A stretch of DNA of 48,614 nucleotides from Deltaproteobacteria bacterium (GTDB taxonomy: Bacteria > Myxococcota_A > UBA9160 > UBA4427): contig JAFDEK010000016.1 of assembly GCA_019310385.1 (NCBI GenBank), positions 1 to 48,614 on the forward strand, written 5' to 3'. Each line of letters starts with the position of its first letter. The stretch's first letter is position 1. The translations under genes and the position numbers were made by a program. Positions 1-7,745 of the stretch are shown here, piece after piece. The notes below the pieces were generated by a model, which ran no database searches, was not told where the DNA came from, and saw only the letters and a program-made list of their open reading frames with translations.

Positions 1-4
1 AAGC

Positions 5-616
5 GTGGAGATCGCCTGCCTGGATCTGGAAGGGGTGCTGATCCCCGAGGTGTGGATCAACTTCGCCGAGCGCAGCGGAATCGACGCCCTGCGCGCCACC
101 ACCCGGGAGATCCCCGACTACGACGTCCTCATGCGCCAACGCCTCGCCATCCTGGCCGAGCACAAGCTCGGGCTACGCGACATCCAGGAGGTGATCGGCG
201 GCATGGCGCCCATGGAGGGCGGCCGGGAGATGCTGGAGTGGCTCGAGGAGCGCTTCCAGGTCGTCATCCTCTCGGACACCTTCTACGAGTTCGCCGAGCC
301 CTTCATGCGCCAGCTCGGCTGGCCCACCCTGCTCTGCCACCGCCTCGAGACCGACGCCCAGGGCATGATCGTCGACTATCGCCTGCGCCAGCCGGACCCC
401 AAGCGTCAGTCTGTCCGTGCCTTTCAGCTCTTGAATTTCCGCTGCATCGCCACGGGCGATTCCTACAACGACACCAGCATGCTCGCCCAGGCGGAGGCCG
501 GCATCCTCTTCAAGCCGCCCCAGAAAGTCATCGACGAGTTCCCCCAGTTCCCCGTGGCGACGAGCTACGACGAGCTGAAGGCAGAGTTCGCGAAGGCCTC
601 GCTGCGGGATCTCTGA
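5..616 (+). CDS. thrH: ThrH-type phosphoserine phosphatase / homoserine phosphotransferase
   Basis: A 203-residue HAD-superfamily hydrolase beginning with GTG at the window edge. All four HAD motifs are visible: the nucleophile motif DLEGVL at residues 7-12 (D-x-E-G instead of the common D-x-D-G, which is characteristic of ThrH), the serine of ILSDTFYEF near residue 90, the lysine in DPKRQSV, and GDSYNDTSML near residue 150. Family knowledge: ThrH dephosphorylates phosphoserine and can transfer the phosphate to homoserine, linking serine and threonine synthesis; it is cytosolic. The length matches the family (about 200-205 residues). A start upstream of the window cannot be excluded, but the protein looks complete. 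It converges on the SDR gene, with 39 bp between the two stops. Confidence 0.88.
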   Translation: MEIACLDLEGVLIPEVWINFAERSGIDALRATTREIPDYDVLMRQRLAILAEHKLGLRDIQEVIGGMAPMEGGREMLEWLEERFQVVILSDTFYEFAEPFMRQLGWPTLLCHRLETDAQGMIVDYRLRQPDPKRQSVRAFQLLNFRCIATGDSYNDTSMLAQAEAGILFKPPQKVIDEFPQFPVATSYDELKAEFAKASLRDL

Positions 617-655
617 GCGGCGGGCGCCGGGCTTTCACCGCTCCGAACACACTCG

Positions 656-1405
656 CTAGCCGCCCGCCCCGCCGCCGTTGATGACGAGGGATTGCCCCGT
701 CACCCAGCCAGCCTCCTCGGAGACCAGATAGACGACACCCGCCGCTACGTCGTCGGCGGTTCCGACTCTTCCCATGGGATAGAGATCCTTGGCGTTCACG
801 TGCCGCAGGAACTCCTCGGGCACCGTGTCGATGAGACCCAGCACGATCGAGTTGGCCGTCACGCCGCTGGGCCCCAGCTCCTTCGCGATCGAGCGCATGA
901 AGCCCTCGACGCCGGCCTTCGCGGCGCCGTAGACGGACGATCCCTTGTTGCCGACGCGCGCCGCGTCCGAGGAGATCGACACCACCCTGCCGAAGCCGCG
1001 CTCGGCCATGCCTTCCGCCACCGCCCGCGTACAGTTCATCACGCCGTAGAGGTTCATGTCCACGAACGCCGGCCACAGGTCGCGGGAGGTTTCGAGAAAG
1101 GGCGTCGGCCACATCCCGCCCGGCGTGCCGCCGGCGTTGTTCACGAGAATGTCGATGGGGCCGAGTGCCTCCTCGCCCGCCGCCACGCCCGCCGCGCAGG
1201 CGTCGAAGTCGGTCACGTCGAAGGGCGCCGCAAAGGCACGGGCTCCCGCGGAATGGATACCGGCCGCGGTCTGCTCCGCGGTCTCCTCTGCGATGTCGTT
1301 GATCACCACGGCCGCGCCCTGTGCGGCGAGCGTCCGGGCCACGCCCTCGCCGACGCCGCGACCCGCGCCCGTCACGAGCGCCACCCGTCCCGTCAAATCG
1401 AACAT
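656..1405 (-). CDS. SDR-family NAD(P)-dependent oxidoreductase
   Basis: A 249-residue classical short-chain dehydrogenase/reductase. The N-terminal Rossmann motif GAGRGVGEG is near residues 12-20, NNAGG (the NNAG motif) near residue 85, a serine in VVSISSDAA near residue 140, and the catalytic Y-x3-K in SSVYGAAKAG near residue 155. The C-terminus LVINGGGAGG resembles the usual SDR end V-DGG. The start at MFDLTGRVALVTG is preferred because it begins at the canonical SDR N-terminus; the frame stays open upstream but with no SDR-like sequence. Substrate cannot be assigned; FabG-like 3-ketoacyl reductase or a steroid/alcohol dehydrogenase role are both possible. It is divergent from the next gene across 112 bp containing a palindrome. 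Confidence 0.9.
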   Translation of the reverse strand: MFDLTGRVALVTGAGRGVGEGVARTLAAQGAAVVINDIAEETAEQTAAGIHSAGARAFAAPFDVTDFDACAAGVAAGEEALGPIDILVNNAGGTPGGMWPTPFLETSRDLWPAFVDMNLYGVMNCTRAVAEGMAERGFGRVVSISSDAARVGNKGSSVYGAAKAGVEGFMRSIAKELGPSGVTANSIVLGLIDTVPEEFLRHVNAKDLYPMGRVGTADDVAAGVVYLVSEEAGWVTGQSLVINGGGAGG

Positions 1406-1464
1406 CGAGGGACTCCATGGACCAAAGGATGCATCGAAGGATAGGATAGTCACGGCCGTAACGA

Positions 1465-1486
1465 AGTTCGAGCTATGCTTCGAACT
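1465..1486. promoter_or_regulatory. Palindrome AGTTCGA-N8-TCGAACT between divergent genes
   Basis: Seven-base arms AGTTCGA and TCGAACT flank an 8-base centre. The element sits in the 112-bp gap between the leftward SDR and the rightward uncharacterised gene, 31 bases before the GTG of the latter. Size and location suit a dimeric repressor operator (TetR/LysR scale), but no matching regulator is adjacent. Seen in sequence; function inferred. Confidence 0.35.
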
Positions 1487-1517
1487 CGGGTTCCAGCGGG
1501 CGACCGGAGGAAGACGA

Positions 1518-2477
1518 GTGACGGCACCCAAGCGCGTCTTCAGCGACGAGGAGCTCAGGGTCGCGAGCATGCGATCGGTCGACGCCCTGGCCGAAGCCCT
1601 GGAAGCCGGGGATCGGTCGGCCGCGCTTCGCTTCACCCGGCGGCTGCAGCGCGAGCTGCGCTCGATGCTGGAGAGCTACGACGGCTGGGAGGCTACGCTG
1701 CGGAGCGAGATCCTGCGCCTCGGCGGAGAGCAGGACGAACGCGACGCGCTTCGCGAGCTCGAGGATCCCCGGGTCGCCCCCGAACGCTGCAGTGCCGAGC
1801 CCGACGCCTTTCTACGCTGGCGGAGCACGGCCCACGAGATCGAGAGCGCCATCGAGGCCGGCGATTCGCACGGCGCCCTCGCCGAGGCGTCGGCCCTCCA
1901 CGACGAGGCCCTCGCGCGCCACGACCGGGGCATGTCGCGCGTCACCGCGCTCCTCTCGTGGATCGGTCGGCACTACGGGAGCGCGGCCGTAGGGACCGCG
2001 CTCGAAAAGGCCATGGGCAGTGGCCTGCTGGGCGACGCGGGCTTCCGCGAGCGTGCCGAGGCCCTCATGCACTTCACCCGGGTTCACCTGCAGCCCTTCG
2101 CCCTCACGGAGGACGACGAGAAGCTCACTTTTCTGTGCCCGGTCTGCCCCAGCGGTGGACGTCTTCTGCGCGAGGGCCACTACGAGGCTCCGCGCGGCGG
2201 CCTGCGCATCGAAGGGCCGTCGCCGCTCACATGGGGACGCAGCGAGCTTCCTGTCTACTGCTGCCACGAGCCGGTGATGGAGAAGGCCTCGATCGAAGCC
2301 ACGGGCGTGCCGCTCTTCGTCGTCGACCCGTCGGAACGCCTCGGCGAAGAGCCCTGCCCCACCTATCTCTACAAAGACCCCGCCGACATCCCGGAGCATT
2401 TCTACACGCGATTGGGATTGACGAAGCCCGCATCCCCCGAGACCGCCAAGGACAAGCGAGGAAGCGACGGGCGCTAG
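1518..2477 (+). CDS. Uncharacterised protein with helical N-terminus and cysteine-bearing C-terminal domain
   Basis: A 319-residue protein I do not recognise. The GTG start is chosen because GGAGG lies 8 bases upstream (CGGAGGAAGACGAGTG). The first two thirds are charged and predicted helical (RFTRRLQRELRSMLESY, repeated acidic/Arg stretches). The last third has LTFLCPVCPSGGRLL, then LPVYCCHEPVMEKASIE and a final PCPTYLYKDPADIPEHFY. The C-x2-C pair, the CCHE cluster and a further Cys-Pro could form a metal site. No signal peptide or membrane segment is seen. Its TAG stop overlaps the TAG stop of the convergent typA gene within the palindrome GCGCTAGCGC (2471-2480). Codon use matches the neighbours, so it is a genuine gene; its function is unknown. 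Confidence 0.8.
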   Translation: MTAPKRVFSDEELRVASMRSVDALAEALEAGDRSAALRFTRRLQRELRSMLESYDGWEATLRSEILRLGGEQDERDALRELEDPRVAPERCSAEPDAFLRWRSTAHEIESAIEAGDSHGALAEASALHDEALARHDRGMSRVTALLSWIGRHYGSAAVGTALEKAMGSGLLGDAGFRERAEALMHFTRVHLQPFALTEDDEKLTFLCPVCPSGGRLLREGHYEAPRGGLRIEGPSPLTWGRSELPVYCCHEPVMEKASIEATGVPLFVVDPSERLGEEPCPTYLYKDPADIPEHFYTRLGLTKPASPETAKDKRGSDGR

Positions 2478-4297
2478 CGCTTGCGGTGGCTGCGGGAGAG
2501 CACCTTCTTGCGCAGGCGCAGGTTCTCGGGCGTGACCTCGAGAAGCTCGTTGTCCTCGATCCACTCGAGGGCGGATTCGATGGTGTGTTTGCGGGCCGGG
2601 GTGATGATGACGTTGTCGTCCTTGCCGGAAGCGCGCATGTTGTCGAGCTTCTTGGCCCGGCACAGGTTCACGTTGAGGTCGCCGGGGCGGCGGCTCTCGC
2701 CCACTACCTGGCCCTCGTAGAGGCGCTCGCCCGGCGAGACGAAGAGGTTCGCGCGCTCCTGGATCTTGAATATCGCGTGGGGGGTGGACTGCCCCTGCTC
2801 GGTGCAGACGACGGCCCCCTCCTTGCGGCCCTCGAGATCGCCCGCCCAGGCCTCGTAGCCGCGAACCGTGCGATAGAGGATTCCGTCACCCCGGGTGTCC
2901 GAGAGGAACTCGCTGCGGTAGCCGAAGAGGCCGCGGCTGGGCACCACGAATTCGAGCTGGATGCGGCCCTCCTGGTTGTGCATGTGGGTCATGCGGCCCT
3001 TGCGCACCGCCAGCTTCTCCATCACCGAGCCCGCGTAGGCCTCGGGGACATCGATGCTGACATCCTCGACGGGCTCGCTCTTCACGCCGTCGACCTCTCG
3101 CTGGATGATCTCCGGCCGCGAGACCGCGAACTCGTAGCCCTCGCGGCGCATGGTCTCGATCAGGACGGCAATCTGGAGCTCGCCCCGACCCGCCACCGAG
3201 AAGGTGTCCCGCTTGCCCGTGTCCTCGATCTTGATGGAGACGTTGCCCAGGATCTCCCGCTGCAGGCGGTCGTCGATCTGCCGGCTCGTAACGAACTTTC
3301 CCTCCTGGCCCGCAAAGGGCGAGGTGTTCACCGAGAAGTGCACGCGAATGGTCGGCGGATCGACCGCGATGCGCGGCAACGACTCGGGGTGGGCGGGGTC
3401 GCAGACCGTGTCGCCGATCTCGATGGAGTCGACGCCGGCGAGGATCGCGATGTCTCCAGCCCTGGCCTCCTCGAGCTCGACGCGCTGGATGCCCCGGGTG
3501 CCGAAGAGCTTGGTGATGCGGAAGCGCTCGGTCTCTCCCTGCTCGGAGACGCGCACCACCTGGGCGCCGCGGACCAGCACTCCGCGGTTCACGCGGCCGA
3601 TCACCAGGCGACCCACGAAGTCGTCATAGGCCAGAGTCACGGCCTGGAACTGGGCAGGGCCCTCGAGATCCACCACCGGTACGGGCACGTGCTCGAGGAT
3701 CGCCTCCATCAGGGGCTTGAGGTCCGAGGGCGGGTCGGCCATCTCACAGCGCGCCGTGCCGTCCTTCGCCGACGTGTAGACGATGGGAAAGTCGAGCTGC
3801 TCGTCGGTGGCGCCGAGCTCCACGAGCAGGTCGAAGACCTCGTCGAGCACCGCCTCGGCGCGCTGCTCGGGACGATCGATCTTGTTGACGACGAGAACCG
3901 GGCTCAGGCCGTGCTCGAGAGCCTTGCGGAGCACGAAGCGCGTCTGGGGCATCACGCCCTCCACCGCGTCCACCAGCAGCAGCACCGCGTCCACCATGCC
4001 GAGGACCCGTTCCACCTCGCCGCCGAAGTCGGCGTGGCCGGGTGTGTCGACCAGCTGGATGTGGGTGCCCGCGTAGTCGACCGTGGTGCTCTTCGACTGG
4101 ATCGTGATGCCACGCTCGCGCTCGAGGTCACCCGAGTCCATGACCCGATCCGCCACCTGCTGGTTCTCGCGGAAGGAGCCCGAGAAGCGCAGCATGGCGT
4201 CCACGAGTGTGGTCTTGCCATGATCGACGTGGGCGATGATGGCGAGGTTTCTCAGGTCGTTGCGAGGCGCGGGAGTAGACACGGCGATGCAGCCCAT
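2474..4297 (-). CDS. typA: Translational GTPase TypA/BipA
   Basis: A 607-residue ribosome-binding GTPase of the elongation-factor family, acting on the cytosolic ribosome in stress adaptation and 50S assembly. The G domain begins [17 protein letters not shown] (P loop, residues about 16-32), followed by [11 protein letters not shown] (switch I), [12 protein letters not shown] (G3) and NKIDRPE (G4), then EF-Tu-like domain II, EF-G-like domains III and V, and the BipA-specific C-terminal end with [10 protein letters not shown] and [31 protein letters not shown]. Length is normal for TypA. ATG at 4297 is chosen because it precedes the G domain by a short tail; no clear Shine-Dalgarno is seen, and a GTG five codons downstream is an alternative. 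The frame is open further upstream, but that part has no homology. Confidence 0.96.
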   Translation of the reverse strand: MGCIAVSTPAPRNDLRNLAIIAHVDHGKTTLVDAMLRFSGSFRENQQVADRVMDSGDLERERGITIQSKSTTVDYAGTHIQLVDTPGHADFGGEVERVLGMVDAVLLLVDAVEGVMPQTRFVLRKALEHGLSPVLVVNKIDRPEQRAEAVLDEVFDLLVELGATDEQLDFPIVYTSAKDGTARCEMADPPSDLKPLMEAILEHVPVPVVDLEGPAQFQAVTLAYDDFVGRLVIGRVNRGVLVRGAQVVRVSEQGETERFRITKLFGTRGIQRVELEEARAGDIAILAGVDSIEIGDTVCDPAHPESLPRIAVDPPTIRVHFSVNTSPFAGQEGKFVTSRQIDDRLQREILGNVSIKIEDTGKRDTFSVAGRGELQIAVLIETMRREGYEFAVSRPEIIQREVDGVKSEPVEDVSIDVPEAYAGSVMEKLAVRKGRMTHMHNQEGRIQLEFVVPSRGLFGYRSEFLSDTRGDGILYRTVRGYEAWAGDLEGRKEGAVVCTEQGQSTPHAIFKIQERANLFVSPGERLYEGQVVGESRRPGDLNVNLCRAKKLDNMRASGKDDNVIITPARKHTIESALEWIEDNELLEVTPENLRLRKKVLSRSHRKR

Positions 4298-4437
4298 CCG
4301 GGTTGAAAGGTATTGTCGAAAGATGTCGGGGGTTCCGAGGGGGGATGTCCCGGCCGCAGGGGCGGACTGCCGAAGCTTAGCAGATCCGGGCGGATACGCG
4401 AAGTGCCCGACCGGGTCGCCAGCCTGCCAGGCGCGGG

Positions 4438-5136
4438 CTATGCGCGCGCGCCCGCCACCGGCAGCCAAAACTCCGCGCGTGTGAGGCCGTCCCGGCGTTC
4501 GAGGGAGAAGCGACCTCCCTGCCTGGCGAGGACGTGGTCCGCTACCGCACAGGCGAGGCTGCGCCCGCGCAGGCTCTGGCCGCGCCAGTCGATCTGCTCC
4601 TCGTCGAGGTCGCCGTCGTCCTCGACGGCGAGGAGCAGCTCCGCGCCCTCCTCCGTGGCGCACAGACGCACCGACCCGCCCGGCGCGACCGCTTCCAAGG
4701 CACAGAAGACCTGGGCGACGAGCAGGAAGTGGATCACCTCGGGATCGGCGAGCACCTCCGGCAGACCGGACTCGCTGTCCCAGCGCAGCTTGGCCCCGCG
4801 TCCTCCCTGCTCCGCCAGAGTCCGGGACAGGGCGATGACGATCGCGTCCCCCTTCATGGGCAGCGAGATGCTCTTCGTTTCCTCGAGGACGGGCCTCACC
4901 AGCGCCAGCAGAGCACTCGAGCGAGCCGCCAGATCGTCCAGCTCCACCGAAGCGAGGGCCAGGGCCTTGGCGTCGAGCTCTTCGTCGATCAGGTGGGCCT
5001 GCAGGCGAATGGCCGCCACGACGTTGCCGATCTCGTGGCACATGGCGAAGACCAGCTCCGGGGCCCCAGGAGCCACGTGCCCCTCGCCGCAAGCGCCACT
5101 CGACGCGGCTCCACCGCGGGAGCTCGATCCGCCCAT
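4438..5136 (-). CDS. Small soluble histidine-kinase-like protein with a degenerate ATPase domain
   Basis: A 232-residue protein with an H-box (AMCHEIGNVVAAIRL, candidate phospho-His34), a dimerisation helix pair to about residue 90, and a C-terminal HATPase-like fold: VEDDGD at residues 171-176 corresponds to the G1 box, and RSLACAVADHVLARQGGRFSLE plus AEFWLPV match the ends of the GHKL fold. The N-box asparagine expected around residues 137-150 is missing (HFLLVAQVFCALEAV), so ATP/Mg binding may be weak. There is no sensor or membrane segment. The ATG has GGGAGG 7 bases upstream. It could act as a phosphotransfer or pseudokinase scaffold like ChpT, a family built from the same DHp plus degenerate GHKL parts; that comparison is inference. 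No response regulator is adjacent. Confidence 0.72.
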   Translation of the reverse strand: MGGSSSRGGAASSGACGEGHVAPGAPELVFAMCHEIGNVVAAIRLQAHLIDEELDAKALALASVELDDLAARSSALLALVRPVLEETKSISLPMKGDAIVIALSRTLAEQGGRGAKLRWDSESGLPEVLADPEVIHFLLVAQVFCALEAVAPGGSVRLCATEEGAELLLAVEDDGDLDEEQIDWRGQSLRGRSLACAVADHVLARQGGRFSLERRDGLTRAEFWLPVAGARA

Positions 5137-5186
5137 TCACCACCTCCCTCGCACCGCCGAGCGCTCACCAGCCCGGGCCGACCAGC

Positions 5187-5242
5187 ATACGCCCATCACC
5201 ATACGCCCATCACAATACGCCCATCACAATACGCCCATGACC
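5187..5242. repeat. Tandem repeat, four 14-bp units
   Basis: Four head-to-tail 14-bp units with consensus ATACGCCCATCACA at 5187-5200, 5201-5214, 5215-5228 and 5229-5242. Units 2 and 3 are identical, unit 1 differs at the last base, and unit 4 ends GACC. The array sits in the 233-bp gap between the divergent kinase-like and ferredoxin genes. Fourteen bp is not a whole number of helical turns, so copy-number change would rotate flanking sites. It may be iterated binding sites or slippage product. Confidence 0.9.
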
Positions 5243-5369
5243 CCAGGGTCAACATGAGAAAGTGCCGTCCAGGACGCAAAATGTGACCCAGATCCCGCGG
5301 GCGGGCTCGCTGCGCACGCATCCGGGCCGCGCATACCCCCGGTCTGGAGCGGTGTTATCGTGTCGCGCC

Positions 5370-5741
5370 ATGAGTTCGAAGGTCCGCCTGGACAAGATGT
5401 CGCAGACGCTCCACCTCGGGACCTACACCCGCCACATCCTGCTGTGCACCGGCGGCAAGTGCGCCGAGGTCGGAGAGCAGCAGCAGGCGTGGCACTTCCT
5501 CAAGAAGCGCCTCAAGGAGCTTGGGCTGGTGGACGTCGAGCGCGCGGTGTTCCGGTCGAAGATCGATTGCCTGCGGGTCTGCGTGGACGGACCGGTGGCC
5601 CTGGTCTACCCGGAGGGCACCTGGTATCGGAACTGCAGCGAGGACAACCTCGAGCGCATCATCCAGCAGCACCTGATCGGCGGCCAGCCCGTCGAGGCGC
5701 TCGCCTTTGCGCACAATCCCCTGCCCGAGCCCGGCGAGTGA
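5370..5741 (+). CDS. Thioredoxin-like [2Fe-2S] ferredoxin
   Basis: A 123-residue protein of the thioredoxin-fold (2Fe-2S) ferredoxin family. Likely cluster ligands are C26 and C31 ([10 protein letters not shown]) and C67 and C71 ([12 protein letters not shown]), followed by the family-typical [11 protein letters not shown]. Such proteins carry electrons in the cytosol; the partner is unknown here. The start at MSSKVRL is chosen because upstream in-frame sequence is not protein-like; no Shine-Dalgarno is visible, but a TATCGT hexamer (5356-5361) lies 8 bases before the ATG. The PP2C gene follows after 10 bp, so the two are probably co-transcribed. Confidence 0.9.
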   Translation: MSSKVRLDKMSQTLHLGTYTRHILLCTGGKCAEVGEQQQAWHFLKKRLKELGLVDVERAVFRSKIDCLRVCVDGPVALVYPEGTWYRNCSEDNLERIIQQHLIGGQPVEALAFAHNPLPEPGE

Positions 5742-5751
5742 TCCCAGACCC

Positions 5752-6567
5752 ATGCGTTGGGCAATGCTGCGCGGTCGCGAGCACCAGAGAATCGGCTCCG
5801 TCGAGCTCGTCGCCGAGGAGTCCAGCGCCATCGCGCTCTGCCGCGGCGGCGCCGCCAAGACCTACTCCCATACCGATCCGAACGAGGACGCGGTCCTCTT
5901 CGCCAACGGAGAAGGCGGCAGCCTGATCGCCGTAACCGACGGCCACGGCGGGGATTGGGGCGCGGAACGGGCCCTCGACTCCCTGCTCGAAGGCGTGGCC
6001 GAGACCTGGACGACGGCCGCGCCGGCCTGTGCCGAGCCCGCCCAGTGGTGCGAGGCCGCCCACGCCGCCATCGAGGACGCGAACGCCGCGATCCTCGCGG
6101 GCGCCGCCGAGCTGGGCCTGCCCGCCGCCCCCACGACCCTCTCCATGGCGCTGCTGCGCCCTGCGGAGGGGCTCCTGCTCCACGCATCGGTGGGCGACAG
6201 CCATGTGTTTCGCGCACGGGGTGAGCGGGTCGAGGACATCGGCTGGGCCGCACTCCGCCGCAGCCGTTGTTTCTACCTCGGCTACCCACCCGAGCTGGGC
6301 GACCGCGAGAAGGCCCGGGTCGCGTGCGAAGACCTGGCGGGCACCCGGGCGCTCCTGCTCGCCACCGACGGCGTCTCGGAGCGCGGAATCGGGCTTCCGG
6401 ATCCCGCGGCCACCATCGCGCAGCTGCTCGATTCGAGCGCCGGCCGCGCTGCCGAGCAGCAACCCACGGAGGCCTGTCGCGGGCTGGTCGAGGCCGCGCT
6501 CGCGGCTCAGCGGCGCCAGCGCGCCGGCGACAACGTCGCCTGCGCGGCCTGGATCCGGGGTCTCTGA
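5752..6567 (+). CDS. PP2C-family serine/threonine phosphatase
   Basis: A 271-residue soluble PP2C-type phosphatase. Metal-binding motifs are present: NEDAVLF (D46), VTDGHGGDWG (D63, G64, H65), TLSMALLRP and HASVGDSHVFRARG in the middle, LLLATDGVSERG near residue 210, and the C-terminal GDNVACAAWI motif that supplies the last metal-binding aspartate. Known family chemistry: Mn/Mg-dependent dephosphorylation of Ser/Thr. The substrate is unknown; no Hanks-type kinase lies in the window. It follows the ferredoxin by 10 bp. It converges on the flavoprotein gene with only 2 bp between stops, inside a perfect 20-bp palindrome. Confidence 0.88.
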   Translation: MRWAMLRGREHQRIGSVELVAEESSAIALCRGGAAKTYSHTDPNEDAVLFANGEGGSLIAVTDGHGGDWGAERALDSLLEGVAETWTTAAPACAEPAQWCEAAHAAIEDANAAILAGAAELGLPAAPTTLSMALLRPAEGLLLHASVGDSHVFRARGERVEDIGWAALRRSRCFYLGYPPELGDREKARVACEDLAGTRALLLATDGVSERGIGLPDPAATIAQLLDSSAGRAAEQQPTEACRGLVEAALAAQRRQRAGDNVACAAWIRGL

Positions 6568-6578
6568 GCTCAGAGACC
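6559..6578. terminator. Perfect 20-bp palindrome spanning two convergent stop codons
   Basis: GGTCTCTGAGCTCAGAGACC is fully self-complementary and contains the stop codons of both the PP2C gene and the opposing flavoprotein gene; both proteins end Gly-Leu. It can form a 7-bp stem with a GAGCTC loop on either RNA and may act as a compact bidirectional terminator, although no U-tract follows on either side. Confidence 0.4.
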
Positions 6579-7745
6579 GGCGAGCAGCTCGACCACGTGT
6601 TGGGCGATGGCGGGCGCCGAGGTGAGGCCCGGCGATTCGATTCCAATGCAGTTGACCAGGCCGGGGAAGCCCGCGGCGGACTCCTCGGCGATCACGAAGT
6701 CGCGAAAGCCCTCGCCCGGACCGGCGAGCTTGGCGCGCACACCCGCGTAGTCGGGAGCCAATGCGCCGTCCTCCAGGGCCGGCAGGTAACGGCGTGCAGC
6801 CTCGACGAAGCGCGTCGCCTTGGCGGGATCCACCTCGTACACGGGCTTGGCGACGTATTCGGTGTCCGGCCCGAATCGAACGCGCCCGGCCAGGTCGAGG
6901 GTTGCGTGGATGCCCAGCCCCGCCTTCGCGGGCACCGGATAAACGAGGCGGGAGAGCCGCAGGCGCGATCCCGGCGCCAGCGAGAAGTAGTCTCCCTTGC
7001 AGGGGTGCAGGCGATAGCCGCACTCCTCGAGGTCCATCCCGGCCAGCTCGGCAATGCGATCGCTCGCCAGTCCCGCGGCATTCACCACCGCGGCGCAGTC
7101 CACGCTCTCCAGCTGCCCGTCTGCGGTGCGGCCCAACACCCGATAGCCACCGCCGATGGTCTCGATCGCCTCGACCCGGCAGCACAGGAGCAGCACGGCA
7201 TCGTGGGCCTCGGCCTCCGCCTGGAAAGAAAGCGCCAGGGCATGGGCGTCCACGATTCCGGTCTCGGGGGAGCGCAGGCCCGCAACGGCTCGCACGTCGG
7301 GCTCGAGGCGCCGGATCTCCGCCCCGTCGATCAGCTCGAGGCCCGGCACGCCGTTCGCGCGCGCCGCCTCGCACAGCTTTTCGACGGTCGCAGCCTCGGC
7401 CTCCTCGGTGGCCACGATGATCTTGCCGAGACGGCGATGAGGAATGCCATGCCTTGCGCAGCGCTCGTAGACGAGCTCCCGGCCCGCCGTACACATGCGC
7501 GCCTTCAGGCTGTTCTGCGGGTAGTAGATTCCCGCGTGGATCACCTCGCTGTTGCGGCTGGTGGCCCCGCGCGCGATGCCGTCCTCGGCTTCCAACACCA
7601 GCACGGAGCGACCGGCGCGCGCCAGCGCAGCCGCGGCCGCGAGGCCTACGATGCCCGCACCGATGACCACGACGTCCTGGTCGGGACGCGCTCCTCCCTT
7701 CCGCCCTGTCGTCCCCACTCCCGTCTCCCTGCCATCCCCGCTCAC
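6570..7745 (-). CDS. FAD-dependent oxidoreductase, L-2-hydroxyglutarate oxidase (LhgO) type
   Basis: A 391-residue DAO-superfamily flavoprotein. The dinucleotide-binding motif VVVIGAGIVGLAAAAALARAG is near residues 25-45, followed by GATSRNSEVIHAGIYYPQNSLKARMC, the stretch typical of LhgO/YgaF-like enzymes. The C-terminus GIESPGLTSAPAIAQHVVELL closes the FAD site. The expected reaction is L-2-hydroxyglutarate to 2-oxoglutarate with electrons to the quinone pool (family knowledge). GTG at 7745 is chosen because it overlaps the stop of the upstream antiporter gene as GTGA, a coupled arrangement. It is the third gene of a kinase-antiporter-oxidase operon. Another 2-hydroxyacid or amino-acid oxidase activity remains possible. 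Confidence 0.88.
   Translation of the reverse strand: MSGDGRETGVGTTGRKGGARPDQDVVVIGAGIVGLAAAAALARAGRSVLVLEAEDGIARGATSRNSEVIHAGIYYPQNSLKARMCTAGRELVYERCARHGIPHRRLGKIIVATEEAEAATVEKLCEAARANGVPGLELIDGAEIRRLEPDVRAVAGLRSPETGIVDAHALALSFQAEAEAHDAVLLLCCRVEAIETIGGGYRVLGRTADGQLESVDCAAVVNAAGLASDRIAELAGMDLEECGYRLHPCKGDYFSLAPGSRLRLSRLVYPVPAKAGLGIHATLDLAGRVRFGPDTEYVAKPVYEVDPAKATRFVEAARRYLPALEDGALAPDYAGVRAKLAGPGEGFRDFVIAEESAAGFPGLVNCIGIESPGLTSAPAIAQHVVELLAGL

Noticed and set aside
5187..5242. CRISPR-like array at the 14-bp repeats.
   Set aside because: Units are head-to-tail with no spacers, far too short, and no cas genes are present.
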